From contig NZ_NJGY01000002.1 of NCBI RefSeq assembly GCF_002250505.1, forward strand, positions 900,407-964,406: DNA of 64,000 nt. The letters run 5' to 3'. The notes beneath the pieces were generated by a model. The model did not search any database and was not told the DNA's origin. It saw only the letters and a list, made by a program, of their open reading frames with translations. Below are positions 43,890 through 52,408 of the stretch, in pieces. Position 1 is the stretch's first letter; every line of letters begins with the position of its first letter. Made by a program: the position numbers and the translations under genes. The stretch is from Janthinobacterium sp. PC23-8. Its GTDB lineage: Bacteria > Pseudomonadota > Gammaproteobacteria > Burkholderiales > Burkholderiaceae_D.

Positions 43890-44407
43890 GGCACCCGCAT
43901 GACACGCGGCACATGCCCGGTATGCACGAGGAACGCCGCCAGCGCCGCGTGGGTGACCACCATGGTGGCGGTATTGCGCAGCGGGTGGCCCTGCACTTTT
44001 TTCGCGGCCCACACGGCTTCGTCCACCACCAGCTCGACTGCATGCTGCTTGTCGTTGACGAGGGCGAAGATGCTGACCCCGCCCGGCGTCACGCCGAGAC
44101 AGCGCTGCAAGCGGTCGGGCGACGCCATGCTCAGCCGGCTGGCCGGCAATTGCCGTCCCAGTTCCGCCGTATCGACGCGCCGGTCGTGCGGCACGATCAC
44201 CAGGATATGGCGCTGCCCCTTGCCATCGCGGATGAACACATTCTTGGTCTTGATTCCTTCCAGGTGCGGCACCGCAGCGAGGGCTTCATCGATGGTAAAC
44301 ACGGGCGCGTGTTCCACCGTCTCGAACGGCCATCCCTGCTGCGAAAACAATTCGTGCAAGCCATCGTTCACCACGCTTGCCGCCCCATTGTCGTCCAATA
44401 TTTCCAC
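43886..44407 (-). CDS. YbaK/ProX-family aminoacyl-tRNA editing protein
   Basis: The 173-residue product has the YbaK/aminoacyl-tRNA deacylase fold: HLEGIKTKNVFIRDGKGQ, CLGVTPGGVSIFALVND, and HPLRNTATMVVTH. It fits the ProX/PrdX branch that hydrolyses mischarged Ala-tRNA(Pro). It starts at GTG 44405-44407 with GGAGGGAAC ahead. Its presence next to a FolB-like gene in a betaine island is not an obvious functional pairing. It is divergent from purU with about 215 bp between them. Confidence 0.8.
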   Translation of the reverse strand: MEILDDNGAASVVNDGLHELFSQQGWPFETVEHAPVFTIDEALAAVPHLEGIKTKNVFIRDGKGQRHILVIVPHDRRVDTAELGRQLPASRLSMASPDRLQRCLGVTPGGVSIFALVNDKQHAVELVVDEAVWAAKKVQGHPLRNTATMVVTHAALAAFLVHTGHVPRVMRVP

Positions 44408-44518
44408 GTTCCCTCCGATATGCTTTCAGGTTGCAGTCGAATCCAGATTGTAGAGGCGCGCCAGGCGCGGCCATGACTGAAAACGACATCGGCTGGCACG
44501 CTTGCGCCAAGCGCAGCG

Positions 44519-44534
44519 TGTCGCAATCATGTCA
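44519..44534. promoter_or_regulatory. GTCGCAA-type motif between the YbaK-like gene and purU
   Basis: TGTCGCAATCATGTCA, 88 bp before the purU start. It resembles the sites at 41909, 49306 and 50953. Confidence 0.45.
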
Positions 44535-44622
44535 TAGCCTGGCGCTCCCGTGACGCTGCCTGCGCCGAGGTTGCGGTGTAATGCACACAGTACCTTCACG
44601 CCCAACCGCCACCGGAAACATC

Positions 44623-45495
44623 ATGACATTGCCCCAAACAGTATCGACCTGCATCCTGGCCTTCTCCTGCACCAGCTCGGCGGGACAAGTAGCTGCCGTC
44701 ACCGCCTTCCTCGAACAGCACCAATGCTACATCGACGACATTGCCGCCTACGACGACAAACGCGAACAGCGCTTCTTCGCGCGCTTCGTGTTCCACCGCG
44801 ATTCCGGCGCCCCGCTGCCGCTGGAACAATTGCGCACCGGCTTTGCCCCGATCGGCGATCGCTTCGACATGGACTGGTCCATCAGCGACGCGGCGCAGCG
44901 TCCGCGCGTGCTGATCATGGTGTCAAAACTGGACCACTGCCTGCACGACCTGCTCTACCGCTGGCGCTTCGGTGAACTGCGGATCGAGATCGTGGCGATC
45001 GTGTCCAACCATCCGGACCTGCGGCCGCTGGCCGAAGCGCACGACCTGCCCTTCCACCACCTGCCGCTCACGCCCGACAACCGGGGCGCGCAAGAAGAGG
45101 CGCTGCTGGCACTGGTCGACGGCAGCGGCGCCGACCTGGTGGTACTGGCGCGCTACATGCAGATCCTGTCATCGGCGCTGAGCGCGCGCCTGGCCGGCCG
45201 CGCCATCAACATCCACCACTCCTTCCTGCCCGGCTTCAAGGGCGCGCGGCCTTATCACCAGGCCCACAGCAGGGGCGTCAAGCTGATCGGCGCCACCGCG
45301 CACTACGTCACCTCGGACCTTGATGAAGGGCCGATCATCGAGCAGGTGGTGGAGCGCGTCGACCACAGCTACGACCCGGAGCAGCTGCTGGCCATGGGCC
45401 GCGACATGGAATGCCTTGCGCTGTCACGCGCGATCCGCCTGCAGGTGGAAAAACGGGTCTTCCTGAACGGCCAGCGCACTGTCGTGCTGCGCTGA
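44623..45495 (+). CDS. purU: Formyltetrahydrofolate deformylase
   Basis: The 290-residue product has an N-terminal ACT-like domain and a C-terminal formyl-transferase domain with NIHHSFLPGFKGARPYHQAH and a later DEGPIIEQ. PurU hydrolyses 10-formyl-THF to formate and THF. In betaine catabolism it recycles THF loaded by the demethylation steps. The ATG at 44623 is preferred to one at 44581 because it starts directly before the domain. It is convergent with fdhA. Confidence 0.93.
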   Translation: MTLPQTVSTCILAFSCTSSAGQVAAVTAFLEQHQCYIDDIAAYDDKREQRFFARFVFHRDSGAPLPLEQLRTGFAPIGDRFDMDWSISDAAQRPRVLIMVSKLDHCLHDLLYRWRFGELRIEIVAIVSNHPDLRPLAEAHDLPFHHLPLTPDNRGAQEEALLALVDGSGADLVVLARYMQILSSALSARLAGRAINIHHSFLPGFKGARPYHQAHSRGVKLIGATAHYVTSDLDEGPIIEQVVERVDHSYDPEQLLAMGRDMECLALSRAIRLQVEKRVFLNGQRTVVLR

Positions 45496-45501
45496 AGGCA
45501 C

Positions 45502-45527
45502 GCGCCGGTCCGCCCCGGGACCGGCGC
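45502..45527. terminator. Strong hairpin between purU and fdhA
   Basis: GCGCCGGTCC (45502-45511) and GGACCGGCGC (45518-45527) form a perfect 10-bp stem with a 6-nt loop; no T-tract follows. A second G/C-rich hairpin lies at about 45605-45638. They may serve both convergent units. Confidence 0.5.
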
Positions 45528-45651
45528 CGAACACCCGGCAGCCATGCCATGAACTCCTCGCTGGTAGCTGATATCGGGAGTCATGCGTCAACCAGCGCAC
45601 AAGCAGCGGGGCAGCGAAAACATGGCCGCCCCGCCGCTGGCCCGATCAAGG

Positions 45652-46854
45652 TCAGGCGGCTTTCGCCAGCAGGCCGTGCGGATCGATCACATACTTTTTC
45701 GGCGCGCCCGCGTCGAAGGCCGCGTAGCCTGCCGGCGCCTCGTCGAGCGTGATCAGCTGGACGCCGACGATTTCCGCGATATTGATACGGTCCCACAGGA
45801 TCGCCTGCATCAGTTGGCGGTTGTACTTCATCACCGGCGTCTGGCCGGTATGGAAGCTGTGCGACTTGGCCCAGCCCAGGCCGAGGCGGATCGACAGGCT
45901 GCCCTGCCTGGCCGCAGCGTCGGCCGCGCCTGGATCGTCGGTCACATACAGGCCTGGAATACCGATCTTGCCGGCCGCGCGCGTGATTTCCATCAGCGAG
46001 TTCAGGACCGTGGCCGGGGCTTCATGCTGGGCGCCCGCGTGGCCATGGCCACGCGCTTCGAAGCCCACGCAATCGACCGCGCAATCGACTTCCGGCGTGC
46101 CGAGGATCTGCTCGATCTGTTCGCCCAGGGTGGCGTCCTGCGACAGGTCCACCGTTTCAAAGCCGACCTTGCGGGCATGCTCCAGGCGCGCCGGATTGAT
46201 GTCGCCGACGATCACCACGGCGGCCCCCAGCAGGCGCGCCGATGCCGCAGCGGCCAGCCCGACCGGGCCGGCGCCGGCCACGTACACCGTCGTGCCGGGA
46301 CCGACACCGGCCGTCACCGCGCCGTGGAAGCCGGTCGGCAGGATATCGGACAGGCAAGTCAGGTCGCGGATCTTGCCCATGGCCTGGGCCTTGTCCGGGA
46401 AGCGCAACAGGTTGAAGTCGGCATATGGCACCATCACGTATTCGGCCTGGCCGCCGATCCAGCCGCCCATGTCGACATAGCCGTAGGCGCCGCCGGCGCG
46501 CGACGGGTTGACCGACAGGCACACGCCGGTGTGCTGTTCCTTGCAAGTCTGGCAGCGACCGCACGCCACGTTGAACGGCACCGACACCAGGTCGCCCACG
46601 CTGAGCGTTTCCACGTCGGAGCCCACTTCGATGACTTCGCCGGTGATTTCATGGCCCAGCACCAGTCCGGCCGGAGCGGTCGTGCGGCCGCGCACCATGT
46701 GCTGGTCCGAGCCGCAGATATTGGTCGACACCACGCGCAGGATCACGCCATGGCCGATCTTGCGTCCGCTCGGCGTCTGCAATTTCGGGAATGGAATAGA
46801 CTGCACTTCGACCTTGCCCTGCTCGATGTATACGACACCACGGTTTTCTGACAT
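45652..46854 (-). CDS. fdhA: Glutathione-independent formaldehyde dehydrogenase
   Basis: The 400-residue zinc-dependent medium-chain dehydrogenase has the catalytic-zinc region NICGSDQHMVRG, GHEITGEVIEVG, and a structural Cys cluster (CGRCQTCKEQHTGVC). Its length and the GWIGGQAEYVMVPYADFNLL stretch match Pseudomonas putida FdhA-type enzymes, which oxidise formaldehyde without glutathione. Betaine and sarcosine demethylation release formaldehyde, so the enzyme fits the island. It lies 33 bp downstream of gbcB. Confidence 0.93.
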   Translation of the reverse strand: MSENRGVVYIEQGKVEVQSIPFPKLQTPSGRKIGHGVILRVVSTNICGSDQHMVRGRTTAPAGLVLGHEITGEVIEVGSDVETLSVGDLVSVPFNVACGRCQTCKEQHTGVCLSVNPSRAGGAYGYVDMGGWIGGQAEYVMVPYADFNLLRFPDKAQAMGKIRDLTCLSDILPTGFHGAVTAGVGPGTTVYVAGAGPVGLAAAASARLLGAAVVIVGDINPARLEHARKVGFETVDLSQDATLGEQIEQILGTPEVDCAVDCVGFEARGHGHAGAQHEAPATVLNSLMEITRAAGKIGIPGLYVTDDPGAADAAARQGSLSIRLGLGWAKSHSFHTGQTPVMKYNRQLMQAILWDRINIAEIVGVQLITLDEAPAGYAAFDAGAPKKYVIDPHGLLAKAA

Positions 46855-46887
46855 TGCTGTTATCTCCTCGTTATGAATATTGCTGGA

Positions 46888-47991
46888 TTAACGGTCCAGC
46901 ACCACGTCGGCCAGCGGCTTGCTGCAGCATGGCAGAATCCAGCCCTGGTCGATTTCACGCTGGCGAATGCCGCCGGCGTGCCGCATGTCGACCTGTCCGG
47001 CCGTCATCCTGGTCTTGCAAGTACCGCACATGCCCTGCGTGCACGAGATCGGCATCCGTACGCCGGCCGCGCGGGCCGCCGCCAGGATGGTCTGGCCCGG
47101 CGCGCAGGTGAGTTCGTCGCCGCTGCGGCTGAAGCTGACCTTGAAGCCCTGCCCCGCGCCTTCTGCGACCAGGGCAGGCGGCGCTTCCGCTTCTGCGCCG
47201 GCCTGCGCCAGGGCCGCGAATGAAAAGCTCTCTTCGTGGTAGCCGGCCATATCGAAGCCGGCGCCCTCGAGCATGGCGCGCACCGCCGCCATGTACGGCG
47301 CGGGGCCGCAGGTGTAGACCTTGCGTTCGCGGAAATCCGGCGCCACGTTTTGCAGCACGGCCAGGTTCAGGAAACCATTGAAGCCGGCCCATGCCGCCTG
47401 CGCGCCGCGCCGTTCACACACGGCGCCCAGCCGGAACAGGCCGTCCCGGTTATACGCCATCAATTCCAGTTCCCGCGCAAAGATGATGTCGTCCGGCGTG
47501 CGGGCGCTGTGCACGAAGGCGATGTCGGCGTCGAGCACCAGGTCGTGCATGGCGCGCGTCATCGACATCAGCGGCGTGATACCGCTGCCGGCGGACAGGA
47601 ACAGGTATTTTTCGCGCGCCGGCATGGGCTGCAGGAAGCAGGAAAATCCGCCCGACGGACCGCGCACCCTGATTTGCGCACCAGGCGCCAGGTTGTCGTG
47701 CAGCCAGTTCGACACCTGGCCACCCGGCACCCGCTTGACGGTGATCGAGACCGTGTCGGGCCGCGACGGCGTGGACGACAGCGTGTAGCAGCGCTGGACC
47801 GCCTGGCCGCCGATATCGAGTTCCAGCGTGATGAACTGGCCGGGCGCGTAGCGGAACAGGCGCGGCGCCGGGGCGGAAAACACAAACGTCCTGACGTCAT
47901 GCGTTTCCTGCCGCACGGCGCGGCAAAGCAGCGTATCGTCGCGGTCGCCGTCCCAGGGAGTGGCCATATTGGCAAGCGTTGCGTTCAACAT
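46888..47991 (-). CDS. gbcB: Glycine betaine demethylase, reductase subunit
   Basis: The 367-residue product has an FAD-binding domain (APGQFITLELDIGG; RCYTLSSTPSRP), an NAD-binding domain (LFLSAGSGITPLMSM; VYTCGPAPYM) and a C-terminal plant-type 2Fe-2S ferredoxin domain (CTQGMCGTCKT and a final CC). It passes electrons from NADH to the GbcA Rieske oxygenase. It starts three bases after gbcA. Confidence 0.92.
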   Translation of the reverse strand: MLNATLANMATPWDGDRDDTLLCRAVRQETHDVRTFVFSAPAPRLFRYAPGQFITLELDIGGQAVQRCYTLSSTPSRPDTVSITVKRVPGGQVSNWLHDNLAPGAQIRVRGPSGGFSCFLQPMPAREKYLFLSAGSGITPLMSMTRAMHDLVLDADIAFVHSARTPDDIIFARELELMAYNRDGLFRLGAVCERRGAQAAWAGFNGFLNLAVLQNVAPDFRERKVYTCGPAPYMAAVRAMLEGAGFDMAGYHEESFSFAALAQAGAEAEAPPALVAEGAGQGFKVSFSRSGDELTCAPGQTILAAARAAGVRMPISCTQGMCGTCKTRMTAGQVDMRHAGGIRQREIDQGWILPCCSKPLADVVLDR

Positions 47992-47994
47992 GGC

Positions 47995-49236
47995 TTACCC
48001 GAGTTCCGCCGCCATGCGGGCGGTGTACCAGTTGCAGAATTTATCGACCAGACCTTCGGTAAAGGGCGAATACGGGCCCGGTTCGTAGGCCGGGCTGGCG
48101 ATGCCGCGCTGCGACTGTTCGCACAGCTGGCGGTCCTGGGCATTGGTGGCGTTCCACACGGCGGTCAGGTTCCCGACCTCGTAATCGACGCCCTCGACCG
48201 CGTCCTTGTGCACCAGCCAGGTGGTGCGCACCAGGGTCTTGTCGACCGCGATCGGCAACACCGTGAAGGTCACGATATGGTCGGCCATGAAATGGTGCCA
48301 GGAATTGGGCTGGGTCCAGAACGACAGCGCGCCCAGGTCGGATTGCTGGAATTGCCCCAGCCGCTTGCTGCTGGCGGCCTTGCCGTTCAAGGTCTGGGCT
48401 TCGCCACCGCGGTCCAGCGGCAGGCGCTGGGTGCGAAAGCCCGTGACCCGGTCATCGAGGTGGTCGATTTCGCGGCACGGCAAGCCCAGCGCTTCCCACT
48501 GCGCATGGCGCTCGGCCAGCAGACGGTTGTATTCATTGATGCCGTCGCAGGTTTCCGGCGTCGGCGCGTAGCCGAAGCCGTACTCGAACAGGGAGCGGGT
48601 CAGTTCCGGATGGCTGCCGCGGCAGTGGTAGCACTCGCGGTTGTTTTCCATCGTCAGCTTCCAGTTGCAGTGCTCGACCATGTCGATCTGCGCCGCCACC
48701 TTGCAGTCGGCCACGCGGTGCTGCACGACGTAAGGCGTCATCTCTGCCGCCAGTTGCTCGAAGTCTTGCGGCGGAACGTCCGCCAGGCAGATGAACAGCA
48801 GACCGGCGACGTTGCGCAGGTGGACCGGCTTGAGGTTGTGGGTATCGCGCGCGAAGCCCTCGCCCATGTGTTCGGCAAACATCAGTTTTCCCGTGAGGTC
48901 ATACGTCCACTGGTGGTATGGGCACACCAGGTTGCCGACCGCGCCCTTTTGCTCATTGCACAGCCGCGAACCGCGGTGGCGGCACACGTTGTGGAAGGCG
49001 TTCACGCCGCCGTCGCCGTCGCGCACCAGCAGCACCGACGTGGAGCCAATGTCGACCGTGAAGAAGTCCCCGTCTTCCGGGATGCAGGCTTGCGGCCCGG
49101 CATAGATCCAGTGGCGGCCGAAGATCAGTTTCAAGTCCTGCTCGAACAGGACAGGATCGAGGTAAAACGGCGCTTCCAGGCTGTAGCCAGGCTTGCGGCG
49201 TTCCAGAAGGGTGCGAAGATTGGGAGTGATGTTCAT
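47995..49236 (-). CDS. gbcA: Glycine betaine demethylase, Rieske oxygenase subunit
   Basis: The 413-residue ring-hydroxylating-type oxygenase has the Rieske 2Fe-2S motif C85-x-H87 and C105-x2-H108 (NVCRHRGS, VCPYHQW) and a C-terminal mononuclear-iron domain (ENNRECYHC region). GbcA removes one methyl group from glycine betaine to give dimethylglycine and formaldehyde. The start MNITPNLRTLLE (ATG 49234-49236) was chosen over an upstream in-frame start because it aligns with the domain. A GTCGCAA-type motif lies about 70 bp upstream. Confidence 0.93.
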   Translation of the reverse strand: MNITPNLRTLLERRKPGYSLEAPFYLDPVLFEQDLKLIFGRHWIYAGPQACIPEDGDFFTVDIGSTSVLLVRDGDGGVNAFHNVCRHRGSRLCNEQKGAVGNLVCPYHQWTYDLTGKLMFAEHMGEGFARDTHNLKPVHLRNVAGLLFICLADVPPQDFEQLAAEMTPYVVQHRVADCKVAAQIDMVEHCNWKLTMENNRECYHCRGSHPELTRSLFEYGFGYAPTPETCDGINEYNRLLAERHAQWEALGLPCREIDHLDDRVTGFRTQRLPLDRGGEAQTLNGKAASSKRLGQFQQSDLGALSFWTQPNSWHHFMADHIVTFTVLPIAVDKTLVRTTWLVHKDAVEGVDYEVGNLTAVWNATNAQDRQLCEQSQRGIASPAYEPGPYSPFTEGLVDKFCNWYTARMAAELG

Positions 49237-49305
49237 TGCGGTCGCTTTCTTGCTAGATAGGTCACACGGGAATAACGTTATATTCATCCAAGGCCGCTGG
49301 CGCGG

Positions 49306-49321
49306 CTTGTCTTTTTGCGAC
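49306..49321 (-). promoter_or_regulatory. GTCGCAA-type motif upstream of gbcA
   Basis: Read on the minus strand: GTCGCAAAAAGACAAG, 70 bp before the gbcA start and in the 99-bp gap after the BCCT gene. Confidence 0.45.
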
Positions 49322-49335
49322 GACTTTGGCGCACT

Positions 49336-50892
49336 TTACGACTTCGCTTCCTGTGCGACGGCTTTCATGAAGCCGGCGATCAGCACCAGGATCAGCGCCA
49401 GGAACGGCGGCCCCAACGCGATGGCGCCCGCCTCGATACCTTTCAGCGCCGATTGGTCGCCGACCACGAACAGGATCACCGTCACCAGCGCAATCATCAC
49501 CAGCCAGATCACTTGCTGGATGGCCGGCGTGTCGGGGTTGCCGCCGGCCGCCAGGTTGTCCACCACGATGGCTGCCGAATTGACCGACGTCACCATGAAA
49601 ATCACCAGCAGCATGACCACGGCCGCCGCGGTAAAGCCGAACATGGGCAGGGTTTCCAGGAAGCGGAAGATGGCGGTATCGACGCTGCCCAGGCCATCGG
49701 CGAAGGCGGGCGATCCGGCCACGATGGTGTCGATCGCACTGTTGCCGAAGGCGGTAAACCACAGGATGGACACCACGGTCGGCGCCACCATTACCACGCC
49801 CACCATCTGGCGCAGGGTGCGCCCCTTCGAAATGCGCGCCACGAACACGCCGACCAGCGGCCCCCAGGTGCACCACCAGGCCCAGTAAAACACGGTCCAG
49901 CCCTGCATCCAGTCCTGGTCCGGGCGGTTCAGCCAGTTACTCAGGGGCACGAAGAATGTGGCGTAGTCGGTGGCGGTGTTGACCACATTGGCGAGGAAAA
50001 CCCAGCCGCCGACGCCGGACACCACGGCCACGAACAGCGCCAGCGCAATCAGCATGTTGATGTTGCTGAGCACCTTGATGCCGTTATTCAAACCGCGCAG
50101 CAGGGTGAACGCGGCGACAATGACGACCACGGCGATGAACAGCATCTGGTACGCGAACGTGTTCGGCACGCCCAGCACGTAGGTGATGCCGGCGGTGGCC
50201 TGCATGGCGGCCAGGCCGACCGACGTCGCATGGCCGAACACGGTGATGATCACGGTGAACACATCGACGATATGCCCGATGGCGCCCTTGTGCGCCTTGC
50301 CGATGAACGGCTGCAGGCCGGAGCTGAGGGAAAACGGCAAGCCCTTGTTGTAGCCGAAGTAGCCCACCACCACTGCGGTGGACAGGTAAATCGCCCATGG
50401 ATGGAGGCTCCAGTGGAAGATCGTCGCGCCCATGGCCGCATGCGCGGCCTCAGGCGTGTCTTTCGCGATATTGAGGGGCGTCTTGAACCAGGCGGTGTAA
50501 TGCGCAACGGGTTCGGCTACGCCCCAGTACAGCAGGCCCACGCCCATGCCGGCCGCAAACATCATGCAAAACCACGACAGCGTGCGAAATTCCGGTTTTG
50601 CCTGTTTGCCGCCCAGCCGGATATTGCCATAGGGCGTGACGGCCAGCGCCACGCAAAACACCACCATGATGTTTCCTGCAAGCATGGTGAACGAAGCAAA
50701 ATACTTCAGGCTGGCCTGTTTGGCATGTTCCAGGAAAAGGCTGGCGGCGGGAGGATCGACCAGCGCGGCCACCACCAGCACCAGCATGAGAAGGATGGAT
50801 ACCGGGAAGATAAAGCGGTGGAAGTTCAGTCCGAGGACCTCGATATTGGCTTCGGGCCGGAACGCCACCCCGCCTGCTGTGTGATTCATCAT
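49336..50892 (-). CDS. BCCT-family betaine/choline/carnitine transporter
   Basis: The 518-residue carrier has 12 membrane helices and the BCCT signature YWAWWCTWGPLVGVFVARIS, with the Trp-rich helix that binds quaternary amines. BCCT proteins import betaine, choline or carnitine by ion symport. It is the first gene of a BCCT-gbcA-gbcB-fdhA unit and has a palindromic GTCGCAA-type motif about 61 bp upstream. Which quaternary amine it prefers cannot be read from sequence. Confidence 0.92.
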   Translation of the reverse strand: MMNHTAGGVAFRPEANIEVLGLNFHRFIFPVSILLMLVLVVAALVDPPAASLFLEHAKQASLKYFASFTMLAGNIMVVFCVALAVTPYGNIRLGGKQAKPEFRTLSWFCMMFAAGMGVGLLYWGVAEPVAHYTAWFKTPLNIAKDTPEAAHAAMGATIFHWSLHPWAIYLSTAVVVGYFGYNKGLPFSLSSGLQPFIGKAHKGAIGHIVDVFTVIITVFGHATSVGLAAMQATAGITYVLGVPNTFAYQMLFIAVVVIVAAFTLLRGLNNGIKVLSNINMLIALALFVAVVSGVGGWVFLANVVNTATDYATFFVPLSNWLNRPDQDWMQGWTVFYWAWWCTWGPLVGVFVARISKGRTLRQMVGVVMVAPTVVSILWFTAFGNSAIDTIVAGSPAFADGLGSVDTAIFRFLETLPMFGFTAAAVVMLLVIFMVTSVNSAAIVVDNLAAGGNPDTPAIQQVIWLVMIALVTVILFVVGDQSALKGIEAGAIALGPPFLALILVLIAGFMKAVAQEAKS

Positions 50893-50952
50893 GTCGCCTG
50901 TCTTTGGAACGCCTGGTGAAACTCAACAATACACAGCACGCAGTCCGGCAAA

Positions 50953-50968
50953 TGTCGCAATTACGACA
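50953..50968. promoter_or_regulatory. Palindromic GTCGCAA-type motif upstream of the BCCT gene
   Basis: TGTCGCAATTACGACA: arms TGTCG and CGACA flank CAATTA. The site is 61 bp before the BCCT start. Confidence 0.55.
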
Positions 50969-50993
50969 AGCTGTTGCCTGTCTGCGTCAGCCT

Positions 50994-51190
50994 TCAATCC
51001 TGTTGGCGCCGTCCTGCGCCGGGAGGATGGCCGAACTGCCTCCTGTAAGTCTTGCTAAAAGTGGCTGGCGCAGCGCTAGCCCTGCATCAGGCCGGCTTTG
51101 ACCAGCGCATAACCGCCGCTGCACAGCCCGATGCGGCAGGCGCAGGCCCGTTCCTGCCGCGATGCTAGCCGTACGCCACTGCTCTGTCAA
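50994..51190 (-). pseudogene. Relic of a GbdR/CdhR-like regulator
   Basis: Two joined fragments of an AraC/DJ-1-type regulator are visible. From about 51160 to 51078 the minus strand reads CRIGLCSGGYALVKAGLMQG, then TAG. In another frame, SAAPATFSKTYRRQFGHPP continues to TGA at 50994-50996. Compare the intact regulator at 42116: GICTGSFALARLGLMQG and SNSHFSRCFRSAHGKTP. About 130 residues between them are missing. The relic is small and out of frame, so it has no product. Its presence in the gap between the BCCT gene and the dgc operon suggests a lost local regulator. Confidence 0.6.
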
Positions 51191-51252
51191 ACCAGCATGA
51201 CCTGAGGGCCGATGACGCCGGCTTGGCCGGTTCATCGGCCCTGCGGCATGAC

Positions 51253-51606
51253 TCAGGCTATCGACCGCAATTGCACCAGTTCCTGCGCCTGCGACAGCCG
51301 CCAGGTGGCGCTCCCTATTGTCAATGCCACGTTGACATCGCCGATCCGTCCATCGCGGCCAAGAATAAAGCCTGCAAGCGCGTGCACGGCCTGTTCGGGC
51401 CGTGCGCCGCACGCCGCATCCGACCAGGCGCCCAGGATATGTTCGCAGATCGGCTGGTAGTCGATGCAGTCTTCAATGGTTTGCGGGAACGCCGGCGCCA
51501 TCGCCCGCACAGTGACGTCGACCGTGGCGGCCTGACGCATGCCGGCGCGCAGCTCGGTGGCCAGCGCGCGGACCTCGACGATCCATGGAATAACGTACTT
51601 AACCAT
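51253..51606 (-). CDS. FolB-like protein 2, lacking catalytic residues
   Basis: The 117-residue product has a T-fold pattern similar to FolB: VKYVIPWIVEVRALATELR, DVTVRAMAPAFPQ, TIEDCIDYQPICEHILGAW, and DVNVALTIG. It lacks the FolB catalytic Glu (region reads LRAGMRQ) and the LSKP lysine block. The CIDYQPI stretch parallels CIDHRPI in FolB-like protein 1, so the two may be related or partners. It is the last gene of the sox-dgc operon, three bases after the ETF beta gene. It could bind a folate or pterin without turning it over. Confidence 0.6.
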   Translation of the reverse strand: MVKYVIPWIVEVRALATELRAGMRQAATVDVTVRAMAPAFPQTIEDCIDYQPICEHILGAWSDAACGARPEQAVHALAGFILGRDGRIGDVNVALTIGSATWRLSQAQELVQLRSIA

Positions 51607-51609
51607 GGC

Positions 51610-52389
51610 TCAGAAGTCGACCAGCCGGTGTTCGCGCAGATAATCGAGCAGGATCTGCGCCTTTTGCTCGGCGCTGCCCTGCTTGACCACCTGTCCGCCG
51701 CGCGCGCCGCTGTCGCCGCCGATCGCCCCCATCATCCGGCTGTGGCCGCTTTGCGCCACTGCGGCCTTGAGCGGGCGCGGGCGCCGCGTGGCTGGCTCCA
51801 GCTGCCACGCCGGCGCCGCTGCCGGGCTGACGCCCACCGCAGCGGCCACGTAGCTGACGCGCCCGGCCACGGCGCGCGCATAGGCATACTGGCGGGTTCG
51901 CGTGGCGCGCGCATGCACGGCCAGCACGGCCGGCAGGCTCACTTCCAGGCGCCGGCGCATCCCCTTCGGCAAGAATTGGCGCACGGTCAACGTCCGGCCG
52001 CGGGCGGCCGCTTCCAGCACGTCGCCCACCAGCGGGACCTGCAAGCCTTCGGCCAGCAGGTAAGGCAGCATGCCGGACGCGGACTGGCCATCCGAACGCA
52101 TGCCACACAACACCAGGTCGTAGTCTTTCAGGCGCGCCAGCAGCGCCGGCAGCACGTCGCCGTTGTCGGCCACGGTCAGCACTTCGATGGTCTCGGCGCC
52201 CAGCCCCAGGTAATCGTCCAGGCTTTCCTTGCTGGCCATGCCGGCCGACAGCACCTTGAGGCGTTCGGGCGGCGCCAGGCGGCAGCCGAGTTCCAGCGCG
52301 GCCGCGTCACAGGCACTGCGCACGGGCTGGCCGCTGACCGGGTGGCGGGCGGGCGATACCAGCACCGCGATCCTGAGCGTAGTTGTCAT
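51610..52389 (-). CDS. Electron transfer flavoprotein beta subunit of the Dgc system
   Basis: The 259-residue product matches ETF beta: PERLKVLSAGMASKESLDDY, ETIEVLTVADNGD, YDLVLCGMRSDGQSASGMLPYLLAE and a C-terminal tail. It pairs with the alpha subunit encoded just upstream. Dedicated ETF pairs next to dgcAB occur in Pseudomonas and carry electrons from dimethylglycine or sarcosine oxidation to the quinone pool. It lies 19 bp downstream of the alpha gene. Confidence 0.9.
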   Translation of the reverse strand: MTTTLRIAVLVSPARHPVSGQPVRSACDAAALELGCRLAPPERLKVLSAGMASKESLDDYLGLGAETIEVLTVADNGDVLPALLARLKDYDLVLCGMRSDGQSASGMLPYLLAEGLQVPLVGDVLEAAARGRTLTVRQFLPKGMRRRLEVSLPAVLAVHARATRTRQYAYARAVAGRVSYVAAAVGVSPAAAPAWQLEPATRRPRPLKAAVAQSGHSRMMGAIGGDSGARGGQVVKQGSAEQKAQILLDYLREHRLVDF

Positions 52390-52408
52390 TTGTAGCCTCT
52401 CATTATCG

